Positions 16,495 to 25,241 of a stretch of DNA of 64,000 nt are shown here, piece by piece. This stretch comes from Oscillospiraceae bacterium (GTDB lineage Bacteria > Bacillota > Clostridia > Oscillospirales > Ruminococcaceae). The notes beneath the pieces are model-generated. The model made no database searches and had not been told where the DNA came from. It worked only from the letters and a program-made list of their open reading frames with translations. Position numbers and translations under genes: made by a program. The stretch is taken from the NCBI GenBank assembly GCA_021769725.1, contig JAETSI010000008.1, positions 52,562 to 116,561 on the forward strand, read 5' to 3'. Position 1 is the first letter of the stretch; every line of letters starts with the position of its first letter.

Positions 16495-16956
16495 ATGTAT
16501 GAAGTGTTGTTCTGGGCGGTAGTATTCGTGCTCTTTGTTGCGGCAGAACTCGCAACGGTTCAGCTCATCTCTATCTGGTTTGCAGTAGGTGCTCTTGTGA
16601 CGCTTATTTTCACTGTGATATTCGAGGACACTACTCTGCTGTCACAGTTGGGAATATTTATACTTGCGTCGGGGATTTTCCTGCTCATTACATTTCCGTG
16701 GCTTAAAAATCGGCGGAATAAAAAGCATATCTCTACAAACCAGGAACTTTATATCGGCATGACGGCTACTGTCATCGAAGAAATCGACAGAGACAAGGGC
16801 ACAGGACGTGTAAGGCTGAGCGGTGTGGACTGGAATGCTGTTCCGCATGAGGACGGTATGGTGATTCCGGCAGGGAGCATAGTTATCGTTGAAAAGGTGC
16901 TGGGAACAAAGCTGGCGGTATCAGTAAAATCAGAACATTCAGTAATCAAATCATAA
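16495..16956 (+). CDS. NfeD-family membrane protein
   Basis: 153 residues. Two or three membrane helices (about 3-75) are followed by an OB-fold domain (about 90-150) with IGMTATVIEEIDRDKGTGRV, the NfeD/YbbK type. NfeD-like proteins pair with SPFH proteins, as with the next gene, 12 bases downstream. The ATG at 16495 has AAAGGGGA in front; the longer frame from 16435 would start beside the -10 box. The pair probably works in membrane organisation or quality control. Confidence 0.9.
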   Translation: MYEVLFWAVVFVLFVAAELATVQLISIWFAVGALVTLIFTVIFEDTTLLSQLGIFILASGIFLLITFPWLKNRRNKKHISTNQELYIGMTATVIEEIDRDKGTGRVRLSGVDWNAVPHEDGMVIPAGSIVIVEKVLGTKLAVSVKSEHSVIKS

Positions 16957-16968
16957 TCGGAGGTAAAT

Positions 16969-17955
16969 ATGGAAGGTATAATAGGAATTATAGTTGCGGC
17001 AGTTGTAATTTTTCTGCTCATAGTTATTATCAGGAGTTTCAGGATCGTTCCGCAGGCTCATGTATTCGTAGTGGAACGTCTTGGTTCTTTTCACGCTGAA
17101 TGGCAGACAGGAATTCACGTTCTTGTGCCTTTTATCGACAGAATTGCCGGAAAGGTCTCCCTTAAGGAAAAAGTCGTAGATTTCAAGCCGCAGCCTGTTA
17201 TTACAAAGGATAACGTTACCATGCAGATCGACACAGTTGTATTCTATCAGGTAACGGATGCAAAACAGTACATTTACGGTGTTGAGAGACCTCTCGCAGC
17301 AATTGAGAACCTTTCTGCTACAACGCTCCGTAATATCATTGGTGAAATGGAACTTGACTCAACTCTTACATCAAGAGACATTATCAACACCAAGATAACA
17401 TCTATTCTTGATCAGGCTACAGATCGTTGGGGAATCAAGGTAAACCGTGTGGAACTTAAAAATATTCTCCCTCCTCGTGAAATTCAGGACGCAATGGAGA
17501 AGCAGATGAAAGCTGAACGTGAACGCCGTGAGAAGATTCTCCAGGCAGAGGGTGATAAAAAGTCGCAGATCCTGGTTGCAGAGGGTGAAAAGGAATCACA
17601 GATACTCCGTGCCCAGGCTAAGAAAGAAGCGCAGATCCTTGAAGCCGAGGCTCAGAAGCAGGCCATGATCCTGAGAGCAGACGCCGTAAGAGAGCAGAAA
17701 ATACTTGAAGCTACCGGTGAGGCAAAGGCGATCGAAATGGTACAGCAGGCGCTGGCAGACAGTATTGTAAAGCTTAACAGCGCTAATCCTAATGAAAGGG
17801 TAATCCAGCTGAAATCTTTGGAATCCTTTGCAAAGGCTGCTGACGGAAAGGCAACTAAGATCATCATTCCCAGCGAGATACAGGGGATTGCCGGACTTGC
17901 CGCAGGTCTTAAAGGCGTCATAGAAAAAGATATGCCTGAACAGAAAAGCAGATAA
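16969..17955 (+). CDS. SPFH/Band 7 (stomatin/QmcA-like) protein
   Basis: 328 residues: one N-terminal membrane helix (about 3-22), the Band 7 domain (FRIVPQAHVFVVERLGSF, about 24-180, with VTMQIDTVVFYQV), then a long Ala/Glu/Lys/Gln helix with repeats of EGEKESQIL and EAQKQAMIL (about 180-250), and a C-terminal segment typical of QmcA/YbbK-partner proteins. SD CGGAGG. It forms an operon with the NfeD gene. This is the second SPFH gene in the window and is of a different subfamily from the YdjI-like one. Confidence 0.92.
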   Translation: MEGIIGIIVAAVVIFLLIVIIRSFRIVPQAHVFVVERLGSFHAEWQTGIHVLVPFIDRIAGKVSLKEKVVDFKPQPVITKDNVTMQIDTVVFYQVTDAKQYIYGVERPLAAIENLSATTLRNIIGEMELDSTLTSRDIINTKITSILDQATDRWGIKVNRVELKNILPPREIQDAMEKQMKAERERREKILQAEGDKKSQILVAEGEKESQILRAQAKKEAQILEAEAQKQAMILRADAVREQKILEATGEAKAIEMVQQALADSIVKLNSANPNERVIQLKSLESFAKAADGKATKIIIPSEIQGIAGLAAGLKGVIEKDMPEQKSR

Positions 17956-17960
17956 AATAA

Positions 17961-18000
17961 ACAGCGTCGTTCCCATCAGGAGCGGCGCTGTTTGTTTTTT
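17961..18000. terminator. Bidirectional terminator
   Basis: 13-bp stem ACAGCG...CGCTGT with two wobble pairs, then TTTGTTTTTT on the plus strand and TTTATTTTA on the minus; serves the SPFH gene and spoVT, whose stop codons flank it. Confidence 0.85.
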
Positions 18001-18538
18001 ATTCAATTTTTTTTGCAAGAAACTGAGCGGCTGCATTTATCAGACTTTTCTGAAGATCGGTGGCTTCTCTGCTTTTTTCAGAGCTGAGAAATACCACGGC
18101 TCCGGAAACGTCGCCGGCAGTGATGATAGGAACGGCAGCAATAGCCGTATGGTGCGATCCCTCAGCAGGGAAGAAATTGTTGCTGCTTCCGTCAGGACAG
18201 AAGAACTGACCACGGCTTTCCATGAGTTCTTCAAGCTGACCGGTGACACGTCTTTCAAGAAGTTCCTTTTTCGGAACTCCGGAACTTGCCACAGCGTGAT
18301 CTTTATCAAATATCACCACCGGACATCCTGCAATTTTGTTCATAATATCAGCTACATATCCGGCATTTTCGCTCATTTCGCTGATAGCCGAATATTTTTT
18401 GAAGATCACTTCACCATCACTGTTGGTATAGATTTCCAGAGGATCTCCCTCACGGATGCGCATGGTTCTTCTGATCTCTTTTGGGATTACAACACGTCCC
18501 AGGTCGTCAATTCTTCTTACAATTCCAGTTGCTTTCAT
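17999..18538 (-). CDS. spoVT: Stage V sporulation protein T (AbrB-type regulator)
   Basis: 179 residues. The N-terminal AbrB swapped-hairpin domain (MKATGIVRRIDDLGRVVIPK, through about residue 50) is followed by a GAF-like domain (about 55-179), exactly the SpoVT layout and length. In Bacillus and Clostridium it regulates late forespore genes. SD GTGGAGG. Monocistronic. Its presence suggests a sporulating ancestor or a retained non-sporulation role; no other clear sporulation gene is in this window. Confidence 0.92.
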   Translation of the reverse strand: MKATGIVRRIDDLGRVVIPKEIRRTMRIREGDPLEIYTNSDGEVIFKKYSAISEMSENAGYVADIMNKIAGCPVVIFDKDHAVASSGVPKKELLERRVTGQLEELMESRGQFFCPDGSSNNFFPAEGSHHTAIAAVPIITAGDVSGAVVFLSSEKSREATDLQKSLINAAAQFLAKKIE

Positions 18539-18602
18539 TTATTTAACCTCCACAAAGTCATTAATTGATTTTGTGGTGTTATTATTTCCCGTAACGGAAA
18601 TA

Positions 18603-19472
18603 TTATTCAGAGTTGTTTCCTGTAAGGCACACCTTGGCAAAAAATCTTTGTTTTTCAAGAATTTTACAGCAGTTCTCAGCAGCGTTCTTATCCCGGAAAA
18701 GTCCGAAAACAGCCGAGCCGCTGCCGGTCATGACGGCTGACAAAGCGCCGCAATCTGTCATTGAGTTTCTGATATGTGCAACTTCCGGCAGGTCAATGGC
18801 AGCTTCAAATGTATTGCCGAAATATTTATAAGCGCTGTCAGGATCGTTTCGCAGTGCATCTGCCAATCCTTCGGCGTCAGGATGAACAGGCGACTCCAGA
18901 TCATCCACCGCTTTGTACGCCTGTGCGGTAGAGACTCCCTGAGTTCCTTTGGCTATAACAAGGATTTTCCCTGTATAACCGGGGAGAGGAACGATTTCCT
19001 CACCTATGCCGGAGACATACGCCGTTCCGCCGGTGAAGAAAAATGGAACATCCGCACCTATCGCTTTGCCTATTGATGTCAGAGACAGAATATCGAGGTC
19101 TGCTCCTGTAAGTTTGTTGAGGCAACGGATAACTGCGGCTGCATCGGTGCTGCCGCCCCCCATTCCAGCCTGAGACGGGATTCCTTTGATAATAGTTATA
19201 TCACAGCCCATTTTGGAGTTTATGGTATCCAGAAAAAGCCGTGCCGCCTTATATGCAATATTTTTTTCACCGTTTGGTATAGGGTCGGCATGAGCAAATT
19301 CGTCCGGCAGGCAGCAGTTTACGGTTATCACTCCAGAATCGTTAAGATGTACGGTCACTTCGTCGTAAAGAGCTATAGTCTGAAATACGCTTTTTATCGA
19401 ATGATAGCCGTTTTCCAGGCGTCCGCAGACATCCAGGGCAAGATTTATTTTTGCAGGAGCTTTAACTTTCAT
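18603..19472 (-). CDS. ispE: 4-diphosphocytidyl-2-C-methyl-D-erythritol kinase
   Basis: 289-residue GHMP kinase of the MEP isoprenoid pathway. KAPAKINLALDVCG at the N-terminus, GMGGGSTDAAA (ATP loop) and the C-terminal MTGSGSAVFGLF are diagnostic. The start at 19472 is chosen because family members begin at MKVKAPAKINL; a TTG 12 codons upstream is unlikely. The start lies inside the end of the aminotransferase gene (11-base overlap), so the two are coupled. ispH, a later step of the pathway, is at 53 kb. Confidence 0.93.
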   Translation of the reverse strand: MKVKAPAKINLALDVCGRLENGYHSIKSVFQTIALYDEVTVHLNDSGVITVNCCLPDEFAHADPIPNGEKNIAYKAARLFLDTINSKMGCDITIIKGIPSQAGMGGGSTDAAAVIRCLNKLTGADLDILSLTSIGKAIGADVPFFFTGGTAYVSGIGEEIVPLPGYTGKILVIAKGTQGVSTAQAYKAVDDLESPVHPDAEGLADALRNDPDSAYKYFGNTFEAAIDLPEVAHIRNSMTDCGALSAVMTGSGSAVFGLFRDKNAAENCCKILEKQRFFAKVCLTGNNSE

Positions 19473-20649
19473 GATGTTCACTGTCCAGTTTTTTAAGAAA
19501 GTTTTCAATACGGCTCATGGCTTCCATAAGATGCTTGAGAGAATAGGCGTATGAAATTCTGATATATCCCTCGCCGCTGTCACCGAAAGCGCTGCCGGGA
19601 ACTGCAGCGACTTTCTCCTCAAAGAGAAGCCGTTCACAGAATTCCTCACTTGTCAGACCGGTGCTTTTGATGCATGGGAATACATAGAATGCCCCCTCCG
19701 GATTAAAGCAGGTAAGACCCAGCCGGTTGAATTCGCTTACAAGATAACGGCGTCTGACATTGTATTCATCAACCATTTTCACCACTTCAGAGTCGCACGA
19801 TTCAAGAGCTTCAACGGCGGCATTCTGGCTGATATAAGGGCTGCACATAATGCCGTACTGATGTATCTTTGCAATCTGCGTGATGATCGGTTCAGGTGCG
19901 GCAACATATCCCAGACGCCAGCCGGTCATTGCATATGCCTTGGAAAAACCGTTTACATAAATCGTTCGTTCTGCCATGTCTTCTTCTTCGATAATAGAGT
20001 AGTGCTTTCTGCCGTATGTAAGTTCCGAGTAGATCTCGTCTGACAGAACCATGATATCCGTATTTTTCAGAAAATCTGCGATCGGATCAAGATCCTCCTT
20101 TGTCATTACAGCGCCAGTGGGATTATTGGGGAACGGCATAATGAGTAGTTTGGTTCTATCGGTGATTTTATCTTTAAAATCGTCAAGAGTAAGCTTGAAA
20201 TTATTTTCTATCCTTGTGGGAACGGATACCGGAATACCTCCGGCAAGTTCCACCAGCGGAGCATAGCAGACAAAGCAAGGTTCTACCACCAGCACTTCGT
20301 CACCCGGATCAAGAAGCCCACGCAGAGCAAGATCTATGGCTTCAGATCCTCCGACGGTTATAAGTATTTCGCTTTCGGGGCAGTATTTAACGCCGTGCTT
20401 CTTTTCGATCTTACGGCTTACGGCTTCTCTCAGCGCAGCGATACCCTTGTTAGGACCGTAAATTATATGTTTTCTTTCAAGTACCTGGATAGCAGCCTTG
20501 CGGATGACCCATGGAGTTGAAAAATCCGGTTCGCCTACGCCGAGACTGATAACGCCCTCCATAGTTCCGGCAATATCAAAGAATTTTCGTATGCCGGACG
20601 GCTTGATTTCCTTTATTTTATCTGACAGTACCTTATCGTAATCAAACAC
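19462..20649 (-). CDS. Class I/II aminotransferase (aspartate/aromatic type)
   Basis: 395-residue fold-type I PLP aminotransferase. Seen: GVGEPDFSTP (about 37-46), PNNPTGAVM, SDEIYSELTYG and the PLP lysine Lys237 in FSKAYAMTGWR; the Arg binding the alpha-carboxylate is in GYIRISYAYS. It belongs to the MalY/PatA-AspC-like group of Firmicutes; the exact amino acid cannot be told. It follows an Lrp/AsnC regulator by 2 bases, an arrangement that suggests feedback by an amino acid. Confidence 0.88.
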   Translation of the reverse strand: MFDYDKVLSDKIKEIKPSGIRKFFDIAGTMEGVISLGVGEPDFSTPWVIRKAAIQVLERKHIIYGPNKGIAALREAVSRKIEKKHGVKYCPESEILITVGGSEAIDLALRGLLDPGDEVLVVEPCFVCYAPLVELAGGIPVSVPTRIENNFKLTLDDFKDKITDRTKLLIMPFPNNPTGAVMTKEDLDPIADFLKNTDIMVLSDEIYSELTYGRKHYSIIEEEDMAERTIYVNGFSKAYAMTGWRLGYVAAPEPIITQIAKIHQYGIMCSPYISQNAAVEALESCDSEVVKMVDEYNVRRRYLVSEFNRLGLTCFNPEGAFYVFPCIKSTGLTSEEFCERLLFEEKVAAVPGSAFGDSGEGYIRISYAYSLKHLMEAMSRIENFLKKLDSEHHES

Positions 20650-20651
20650 GA

Positions 20652-21125
20652 TTAACCCAGACCCCTTTCGTCAGGTTCTTCTCCGTCGATGAAGATGCCT
20701 TTTTCCTTATATTTTTTAAGAATAAAATGAGTAGCAGTAGACAGAACCCCGTCAATTGTGGAGAGTCTTTCCGAAACGAAGAGTGCGACATCCTTAAGAT
20801 TGCAGCCTTTTACTTCAACTGCCAGGTCGTATGCGCCGGACATAAGGCTGACGCTTTCTACTTCGTCATACATCATGATTGTTTTTGCTATATCGTCAAA
20901 GCCACAGTCACGCTGCGGAGTAACTTTGAGTTCAATAGTAGCATAAACTATAGATTTGTCATATTTTTCGTCGTCTACAATTACACTGTATCCCTTTATA
21001 ACGCCTTCATCTTCAAGCTTTTTTATTTCCTTTTCAGCTTCTTCGGGAGTGACTCCGAGTATTTCACCGAGAGCCGTATTTGAAATACGGGCGTTCTGCT
21101 GTAAAATTCTGATAATATCATTCAT
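20652..21125 (-). CDS. Lrp/AsnC-family transcriptional regulator
   Basis: 157 residues. N-terminal winged helix (MNDIIRILQQNARISNTALG, about 1-60) and the C-terminal RAM/ligand domain (about 65-145, with VESVSLMSGAYDLAVEV). The ATG at 21125 is preceded by GAAAGGG; the frame is open for 59 codons further upstream but that stretch overlaps the PHP gene and has no domain. It lies directly before an aminotransferase gene, probably its target and co-transcribed. Confidence 0.92.
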   Translation of the reverse strand: MNDIIRILQQNARISNTALGEILGVTPEEAEKEIKKLEDEGVIKGYSVIVDDEKYDKSIVYATIELKVTPQRDCGFDDIAKTIMMYDEVESVSLMSGAYDLAVEVKGCNLKDVALFVSERLSTIDGVLSTATHFILKKYKEKGIFIDGEEPDERGLG

Positions 21126-21144
21126 AAATAAAACCCTTTCATTT

Positions 21145-21990
21145 TTATATTTCAATAAAATAAGCCTTGTGCTTTTTGAAATAACACAGTCGTTCAAAGC
21201 CTGCCGCTCGTGCAATTTCCGTTCCGTCAACGATATTTTTGCCGAGATCTTCGACCTTATGGGCATCTGAACCCACAGTAACAAGCTCTCCTCCGAGGTC
21301 ACGGAATAGTTTCACATATCTGAGGGAGGGGAAAGTTCCTCCGAATCCCTGACGTATTCCCGATGTGTTTATTTCTATACCCTTGTCCTTTGAAATGATC
21401 TCACGGAAGCTTTCGGCAATTATTTCGTCAAAGCGGCTTATATCCGGATCAATTCCGCAGCGGCGCTTCATATATCTCAGAGAGTATGTAAGATGACCGA
21501 GAACGTCAAACATTCCCAGACGGCAGATCTGTAATACTTCATTGAAATATTTTTCAAGCAGGATGTAAATTTCATCTTCCGTCATCTCTTTGTAGTCGAT
21601 ATAGTAAAAATCCTTTTCGCCTCTGACCTGGTGAAGCGAGCCAATTATAAAATCAAGACGCTCGTCTGATACTGCCAGTTTTGCTGCTTCTATGTCCTGA
21701 GTGGACTGACCGAGTTCAGTGCCGCAGATGAGATTTATTCTGCTGCCGTATTGTTCCTTTAATTCTGTAACAGCTTCTACGGAGTGTCTGAAATCTTCGG
21801 CATAGTTGAAATGGTCAAAAAGATCGGCATTCTGATAATGTTCTTTCGGATACCATGTGCTGCATTCACAGTGATCGGTAACGGCATATGCCGCAAGATC
21901 AAGCTCAATTGCACGTTCGATCATTGCATTTATATCAGCTTCAGAGTCCATAGAAAACTGAGTATGCGTGTGACAATCAATATATTTCAT
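21145..21990 (-). CDS. PHP-domain phosphatase (histidinol-phosphatase-like)
   Basis: 281 residues, HisK-type PHP hydrolase. Metal-binding motifs: DCHTHTQFSMDS at the N-terminus, AVTDHCECS, GTELGQ, IGSLHQV, LGHLTY and GSDAHKVEDLG near the C-terminus. Length and pattern fit histidinol-phosphatase, but no other his genes are near, so the substrate stays open. The ATG at 21990 follows GGAAGG; a TTG five codons earlier is not needed. First gene of the run PHP-lrp-aminotransferase-ispE. Confidence 0.85.
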   Translation of the reverse strand: MKYIDCHTHTQFSMDSEADINAMIERAIELDLAAYAVTDHCECSTWYPKEHYQNADLFDHFNYAEDFRHSVEAVTELKEQYGSRINLICGTELGQSTQDIEAAKLAVSDERLDFIIGSLHQVRGEKDFYYIDYKEMTEDEIYILLEKYFNEVLQICRLGMFDVLGHLTYSLRYMKRRCGIDPDISRFDEIIAESFREIISKDKGIEINTSGIRQGFGGTFPSLRYVKLFRDLGGELVTVGSDAHKVEDLGKNIVDGTEIARAAGFERLCYFKKHKAYFIEI

Positions 21991-22131
21991 GTTTGCACCT
22001 TCCAATCAGAACCTTTGTAGGTTTTCAAAAAAGATAATTCTATTATAACACATTTTTTTCTGACTTTCCACCCTTTTTAATGTAAAAAAATAAAATTATA
22101 TCAAGTACTTTCTTTTTTAATAATTTTATGC

Positions 22132-22137
22132 TATAAT
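22132..22137 (+). promoter_or_regulatory. Putative -10 box before repeat A1 and the ACT gene
   Basis: TATAAT with a weak -35 region (TTTCTT 17 bases upstream). If used, the transcript would begin near 22144 and carry the whole A1 element in its leader. Confidence 0.4.
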
Positions 22138-22156
22138 AGAAAATATAGTCAATTTT

Positions 22157-22317
22157 TATACTCCCATCTATTCTAAAATGCGGCAAAGATTGCGAACAGA
22201 AATTTCGTGTGTCAAGGCGGACGACGAAAGCATATTGTCATATGGTGAGGAGGACAACGCAGACAGACGGAAATTATGTCTGCAAGATTGCTGGATTTTA
22301 GAATAGATGGGAGTATA
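22157..22317. repeat. Structured repeat family A, copy A1
   Basis: 161-bp element with perfect 23-bp terminal inverted repeats (22157-22179 and 22295-22317), ends TATACTC...GAGTATA. The centre has a CATAT-TGTC-ATATG hairpin. A second copy (A2, 55393-55554) has almost the same length, related ends and a hairpin with the same TGTC loop. It fills most of the 350-bp gap before the ACT gene, whose SD begins 8 bases later. No reading frame of note. MITE-like element or structured RNA. Confidence 0.75.
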
Positions 22318-22339
22318 TATAGTAAAAGGAGAAATGATT

Positions 22340-22609
22340 ATGCGTGCAGTAGTAACCGTAATAGGTAAGGATACCGTAGGTATTCTTCATAAAGTAAGCG
22401 GAATTTGTTCGGAGTACAATGTAAATGTTATCGAAGTAACACAGAGCGTGCTTCAGGATATGTTTGCAATGATAATGCTTGTGGATATATCCGCAATAAA
22501 CAGGGATTTTTCAGAACTGGTCGACAGAATGAACAATCTCGGCAGCGAACTTGGTCTTTCTATCCATACACAGCATGAGGATATATTTAACTCCATGCAT
22601 TCCGTGTGA
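22340..22609 (+). CDS. ACT-domain protein (UPF0237)
   Basis: 89 residues, one ACT domain throughout: MRAVVTVIGKDTVGILHKVS at the start. This matches the UPF0237 family, encoded next to UPF0210 genes as here. The ATG at 22340 lies 8 bases after AAAGGAG; an ATG two codons earlier would be too close and still earlier starts read into repeat A1. Probably binds an amino acid or similar ligand and regulates the neighbouring enzyme-like protein; unproven. Confidence 0.88.
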   Translation: MRAVVTVIGKDTVGILHKVSGICSEYNVNVIEVTQSVLQDMFAMIMLVDISAINRDFSELVDRMNNLGSELGLSIHTQHEDIFNSMHSV

Positions 22610-22635
22610 GATGATACGGGAAAGGAAAACAGACA

Positions 22636-23994
22636 ATGCTTAATGTATATAATATACTCGAAACTATCCGTATGATACAGGATGAATGCCTGGATATACG
22701 TACCATCACTATGGGAATATCCCTCCTTGACTGCATTGATACCGACATCGACCGTGCCTGTGAAAAAGTTTACGAAAAGATCGTCAGCCGTGCAGAGAAC
22801 CTTGTTCCCGTCGGACAGAAGATCGAAAAGGAATACGGTATACCAATAATAAACAAAAGAATTTCCGTTACGCCTATTGCTATGCTTGCTGCCGCCTGCC
22901 CTGGACAGAACCCAGTTAAGTTTGCAAAGGCTCTCCAAAAAGCTGCCGATACTTGCGGTGTAAATTTTATCGGAGGATATTCGGCTCTCGTTCACAAGGG
23001 ATTCAGCGCCGGAGACCGTGCTCTTATCGAATCAATTCCGGAGGCTCTTGATATTACGCAGAACATCTGTTCTTCTGTAAATATTGGTTCTACAAAATCA
23101 GGTATAAATATGGATGCCGTAAGTCTCATGGGAAAGATCGTCCGTGAATCGGCTGAAAGAACGGCTGACCGTGACTGCATCGGACCTGCAAAGCTTGTGG
23201 TGTTCTGCAATGCTGTTGAAGATAATCCGTTTATGGCAGGCGCTTTTCACGGTGTAGGTGAGCCCGACTGTGAAATCCATGTAGGCGTTTCCGGCCCGGG
23301 AGTTGTACGTGCAGCACTTGCTAAATATCCTGAAGCTTCTATTAACGAGCTTGCTGATATCATTAAAAAGACTGCTTTTAAGATAACCAGAATGGGTCAG
23401 CTTGTGGGCGCAAGAGCTTCCGAATTGCTCGGAGTTCCTTTTGGCATAGTTGATCTTTCCCTTGCTCCCACTCCGGCTATTGGCGACAGCGTTGCCCATA
23501 TACTTGAGGAAATGGGTCTGGAACAGTGTGGAACTCACGGCACGACTGCTTGTCTTGCAATGCTCAACGATGCAGTAAAGAAAGGCGGCGTTATGGCATC
23601 ATCAACTGTTGGAGGTCTGTCCGGAGCATTTATCCCTGTGTCAGAGGACGCAGGCATGATCGACGCTGCCGTTGCCGGAACTCTCAGTCTTGAAAAACTC
23701 GAAGCTATGACAGCCGTCTGCTCGGTAGGACTTGATATGATAGTTGTTCCCGGAGATATAACTCCTGAAACCATTGCTGCTATTATCGCAGATGAGGCAG
23801 CTATCGGCATGGTCAATTCCAAGACTACGGCTGTACGTCTCATTCCTGCCATCGGGCGAAAAGAGGGAGAAACTCTTGAATTCGGCGGACTTCTGGGCAG
23901 CGGTCCTGTTATGCCGATAAAGGATAAATCGTCCGCAAAATTTATCAGCCGTGGCGGAAGAATCCCTGCACCTATGCAGAGTCTGAAAAACTAA
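22636..23994 (+). CDS. PFL-family protein (UPF0210/DUF711)
   Basis: 452 residues with the whole UPF0210 pattern: [20 protein letters not shown] at the N-terminus, [26 protein letters not shown] and TGxLxxxxxE-like segments, ending in [15 protein letters not shown]. Structures of the family resemble glycyl-radical (PFL) barrels but lack the radical loop; function is unknown. It is 26 bases after the ACT gene and 1 base before the kinase-like gene, so all three form an operon. Confidence 0.92.
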   Translation: MLNVYNILETIRMIQDECLDIRTITMGISLLDCIDTDIDRACEKVYEKIVSRAENLVPVGQKIEKEYGIPIINKRISVTPIAMLAAACPGQNPVKFAKALQKAADTCGVNFIGGYSALVHKGFSAGDRALIESIPEALDITQNICSSVNIGSTKSGINMDAVSLMGKIVRESAERTADRDCIGPAKLVVFCNAVEDNPFMAGAFHGVGEPDCEIHVGVSGPGVVRAALAKYPEASINELADIIKKTAFKITRMGQLVGARASELLGVPFGIVDLSLAPTPAIGDSVAHILEEMGLEQCGTHGTTACLAMLNDAVKKGGVMASSTVGGLSGAFIPVSEDAGMIDAAVAGTLSLEKLEAMTAVCSVGLDMIVVPGDITPETIAAIIADEAAIGMVNSKTTAVRLIPAIGRKEGETLEFGGLLGSGPVMPIKDKSSAKFISRGGRIPAPMQSLKN

Positions 23995-23995
23995 T

Positions 23996-24847
23996 ATGGA
24001 AATTAGGCGGATTGCTTCAATTTTCGGAGTTAATAATGTTATTGACGTTAAAGAACTGAAAATAGGACATATTAACCGCACATTCCTGTTGGACTGTCCA
24101 CATGGCAGATATATTCTGCAATCTCTGAACCGTGAAATTTTCAAGAATCCGGATATAATTGCGGAAAATACGGAGATGATAGTAAAAGCATTTTCGGGAA
24201 ATCCGGATTGCGGCGTGAGCGTTCCGGATTTTCTGAGATCTGGCGGCAGAATTTACATAGAGGAAAACGGCGAGGTATGGCGTATGTATAGATATATCGA
24301 ACCGTTTAGCGAATATTCGCCTTATACCCACGGCTTTGCTGTGGGACGTTTTCTCAGGGTAATTAATTCCTGTGATTTCAAGCTGCAAATTCCAAGAAAA
24401 CTGCATGAAGTTGATCTTCCGCTGCCAATCAGGAACGTTCATGGAGATACAAAAGCTGATAATATAATTTTTGGGAAAACTCCGGCGGTAATTGATCTTG
24501 ATACTGCATCAAGAGACTATGCTTTTGTAGATTTCGGCGATATGCTGCGTTCTGTGACATCTGACGGTTTCGATATGCAAAAGATTCACGAAGCTGTAGC
24601 CGGCTTTGCCGAGGGTGTCGGTGATCTTCTTACCAAAGATGAGCTCAATAATCTTTATGGCGGAACGCTTCTTGTAATTACCTGGCTTTGTGAAAGATAT
24701 ATTGAGGGAAATAAAAATTTTCCGAATAAAACTCAGGAGCAGTGTCTTGAACGACATAGACAGCTTGTTGTGCAGCTTGAGGATTTTTATAAATACAAAA
24801 ACGATATTTCCTCTGTTATCCGGACAATCTTCGGGAAAGCAATATAA
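23996..24847 (+). CDS. Aminoglycoside-phosphotransferase-fold kinase
   Basis: 283 residues. The catalytic loop NVHGDTKADNIIF (about 143-155) and the metal-binding VIDLDTA (about 162-168) place it in the APH/choline-kinase fold; GHINRTFLL near residue 24 forms the N-lobe. The closest type I recognise is the N-acetylhexosamine/homoserine-kinase-like group, so a sugar or small metabolite is likelier than an antibiotic. It starts 1 base after the UPF0210 stop. Confidence 0.8.
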   Translation: MEIRRIASIFGVNNVIDVKELKIGHINRTFLLDCPHGRYILQSLNREIFKNPDIIAENTEMIVKAFSGNPDCGVSVPDFLRSGGRIYIEENGEVWRMYRYIEPFSEYSPYTHGFAVGRFLRVINSCDFKLQIPRKLHEVDLPLPIRNVHGDTKADNIIFGKTPAVIDLDTASRDYAFVDFGDMLRSVTSDGFDMQKIHEAVAGFAEGVGDLLTKDELNNLYGGTLLVITWLCERYIEGNKNFPNKTQEQCLERHRQLVVQLEDFYKYKNDISSVIRTIFGKAI

Positions 24848-24898
24848 TGTAGGAAAAGAAGTTTTTTCAGCATTCCCTGGATGTTTTGCAGTAACATT

Positions 24899-24933
24899 AA
24901 AAACGCCGCATAGATGTTTTATCTGTGCGGCGA
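24899..24933 (-). terminator. Terminator of the 61-aa gene
   Basis: 12-bp stem CGCCGCA.AGAT/ATCT.TGCGGCG, short U-tract on the minus strand. It also stands downstream of the kinase gene (+). Confidence 0.7.
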
Positions 24934-24938
24934 ATATA

Positions 24939-25124
24939 TTAATCCCGGATATAAGCCTCCGGATGCGGCAGGAACGGATAGAGTTCCTCATAGGAATTTA
25001 TATCACTATGGTTTTCTGGTCCGGTTGGGATAAGTCCTGTCATATCGCCCCAAGAGGCAGGAGGGCAGACGTATTCAAGGTCGTTTTTATCCGGTTCGGG
25101 AACCGGAATTTTTTTATAATCCAT
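24939..25124 (-). CDS. Small acidic, Pro-rich protein (61 aa)
   Basis: 61 residues, unrecognised. Rich in Pro (10 copies), Asp and Glu; contains YVCPPASWGDMTGLIPTG and ends ELYPFLPHPEAYIRD. It has an SD (GGGAGATG) and its own terminator on this strand, which support a real gene. The Pro/Trp/Tyr-rich short form recalls small spore-coat-type proteins, but I see no firm match to CotJA or similar. Confidence 0.6.
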   Translation of the reverse strand: MDYKKIPVPEPDKNDLEYVCPPASWGDMTGLIPTGPENHSDINSYEELYPFLPHPEAYIRD

Positions 25125-25182
25125 TTAATCATCTCCCGATGATATTATGTCCGTTCTGCTGAAAAATATTATGGATATTAGC

Positions 25183-25211
25183 TTGATTTTTTTAAAAAAA
25201 TATGGTAAAAT
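25183..25211 (+). promoter_or_regulatory. Sigma-A promoter of the DUF1292 gene
   Basis: TTGATT (25183-25188), 17 bases, TAAAAT (25206-25211), 30 bases before the start codon. Confidence 0.65.
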
Positions 25212-25241
25212 AATTATAGTTAAAATTTCTGGAGGTGCATT

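Noticed and set aside
22157..22317. Complete insertion sequence
   Set aside because: Terminal inverted repeats exist but there is no room or frame for a transposase; only a MITE-like or RNA element remains.
23996..24847. Aminoglycoside-resistance gene
   Set aside because: Only the fold matches; the context is metabolic (ACT/UPF0210) and the N-lobe is unlike resistance enzymes.
24939..25124. CotJA-like spore coat protein
   Set aside because: Pro- and Trp-containing but without the CotJA pattern; kept as unknown.
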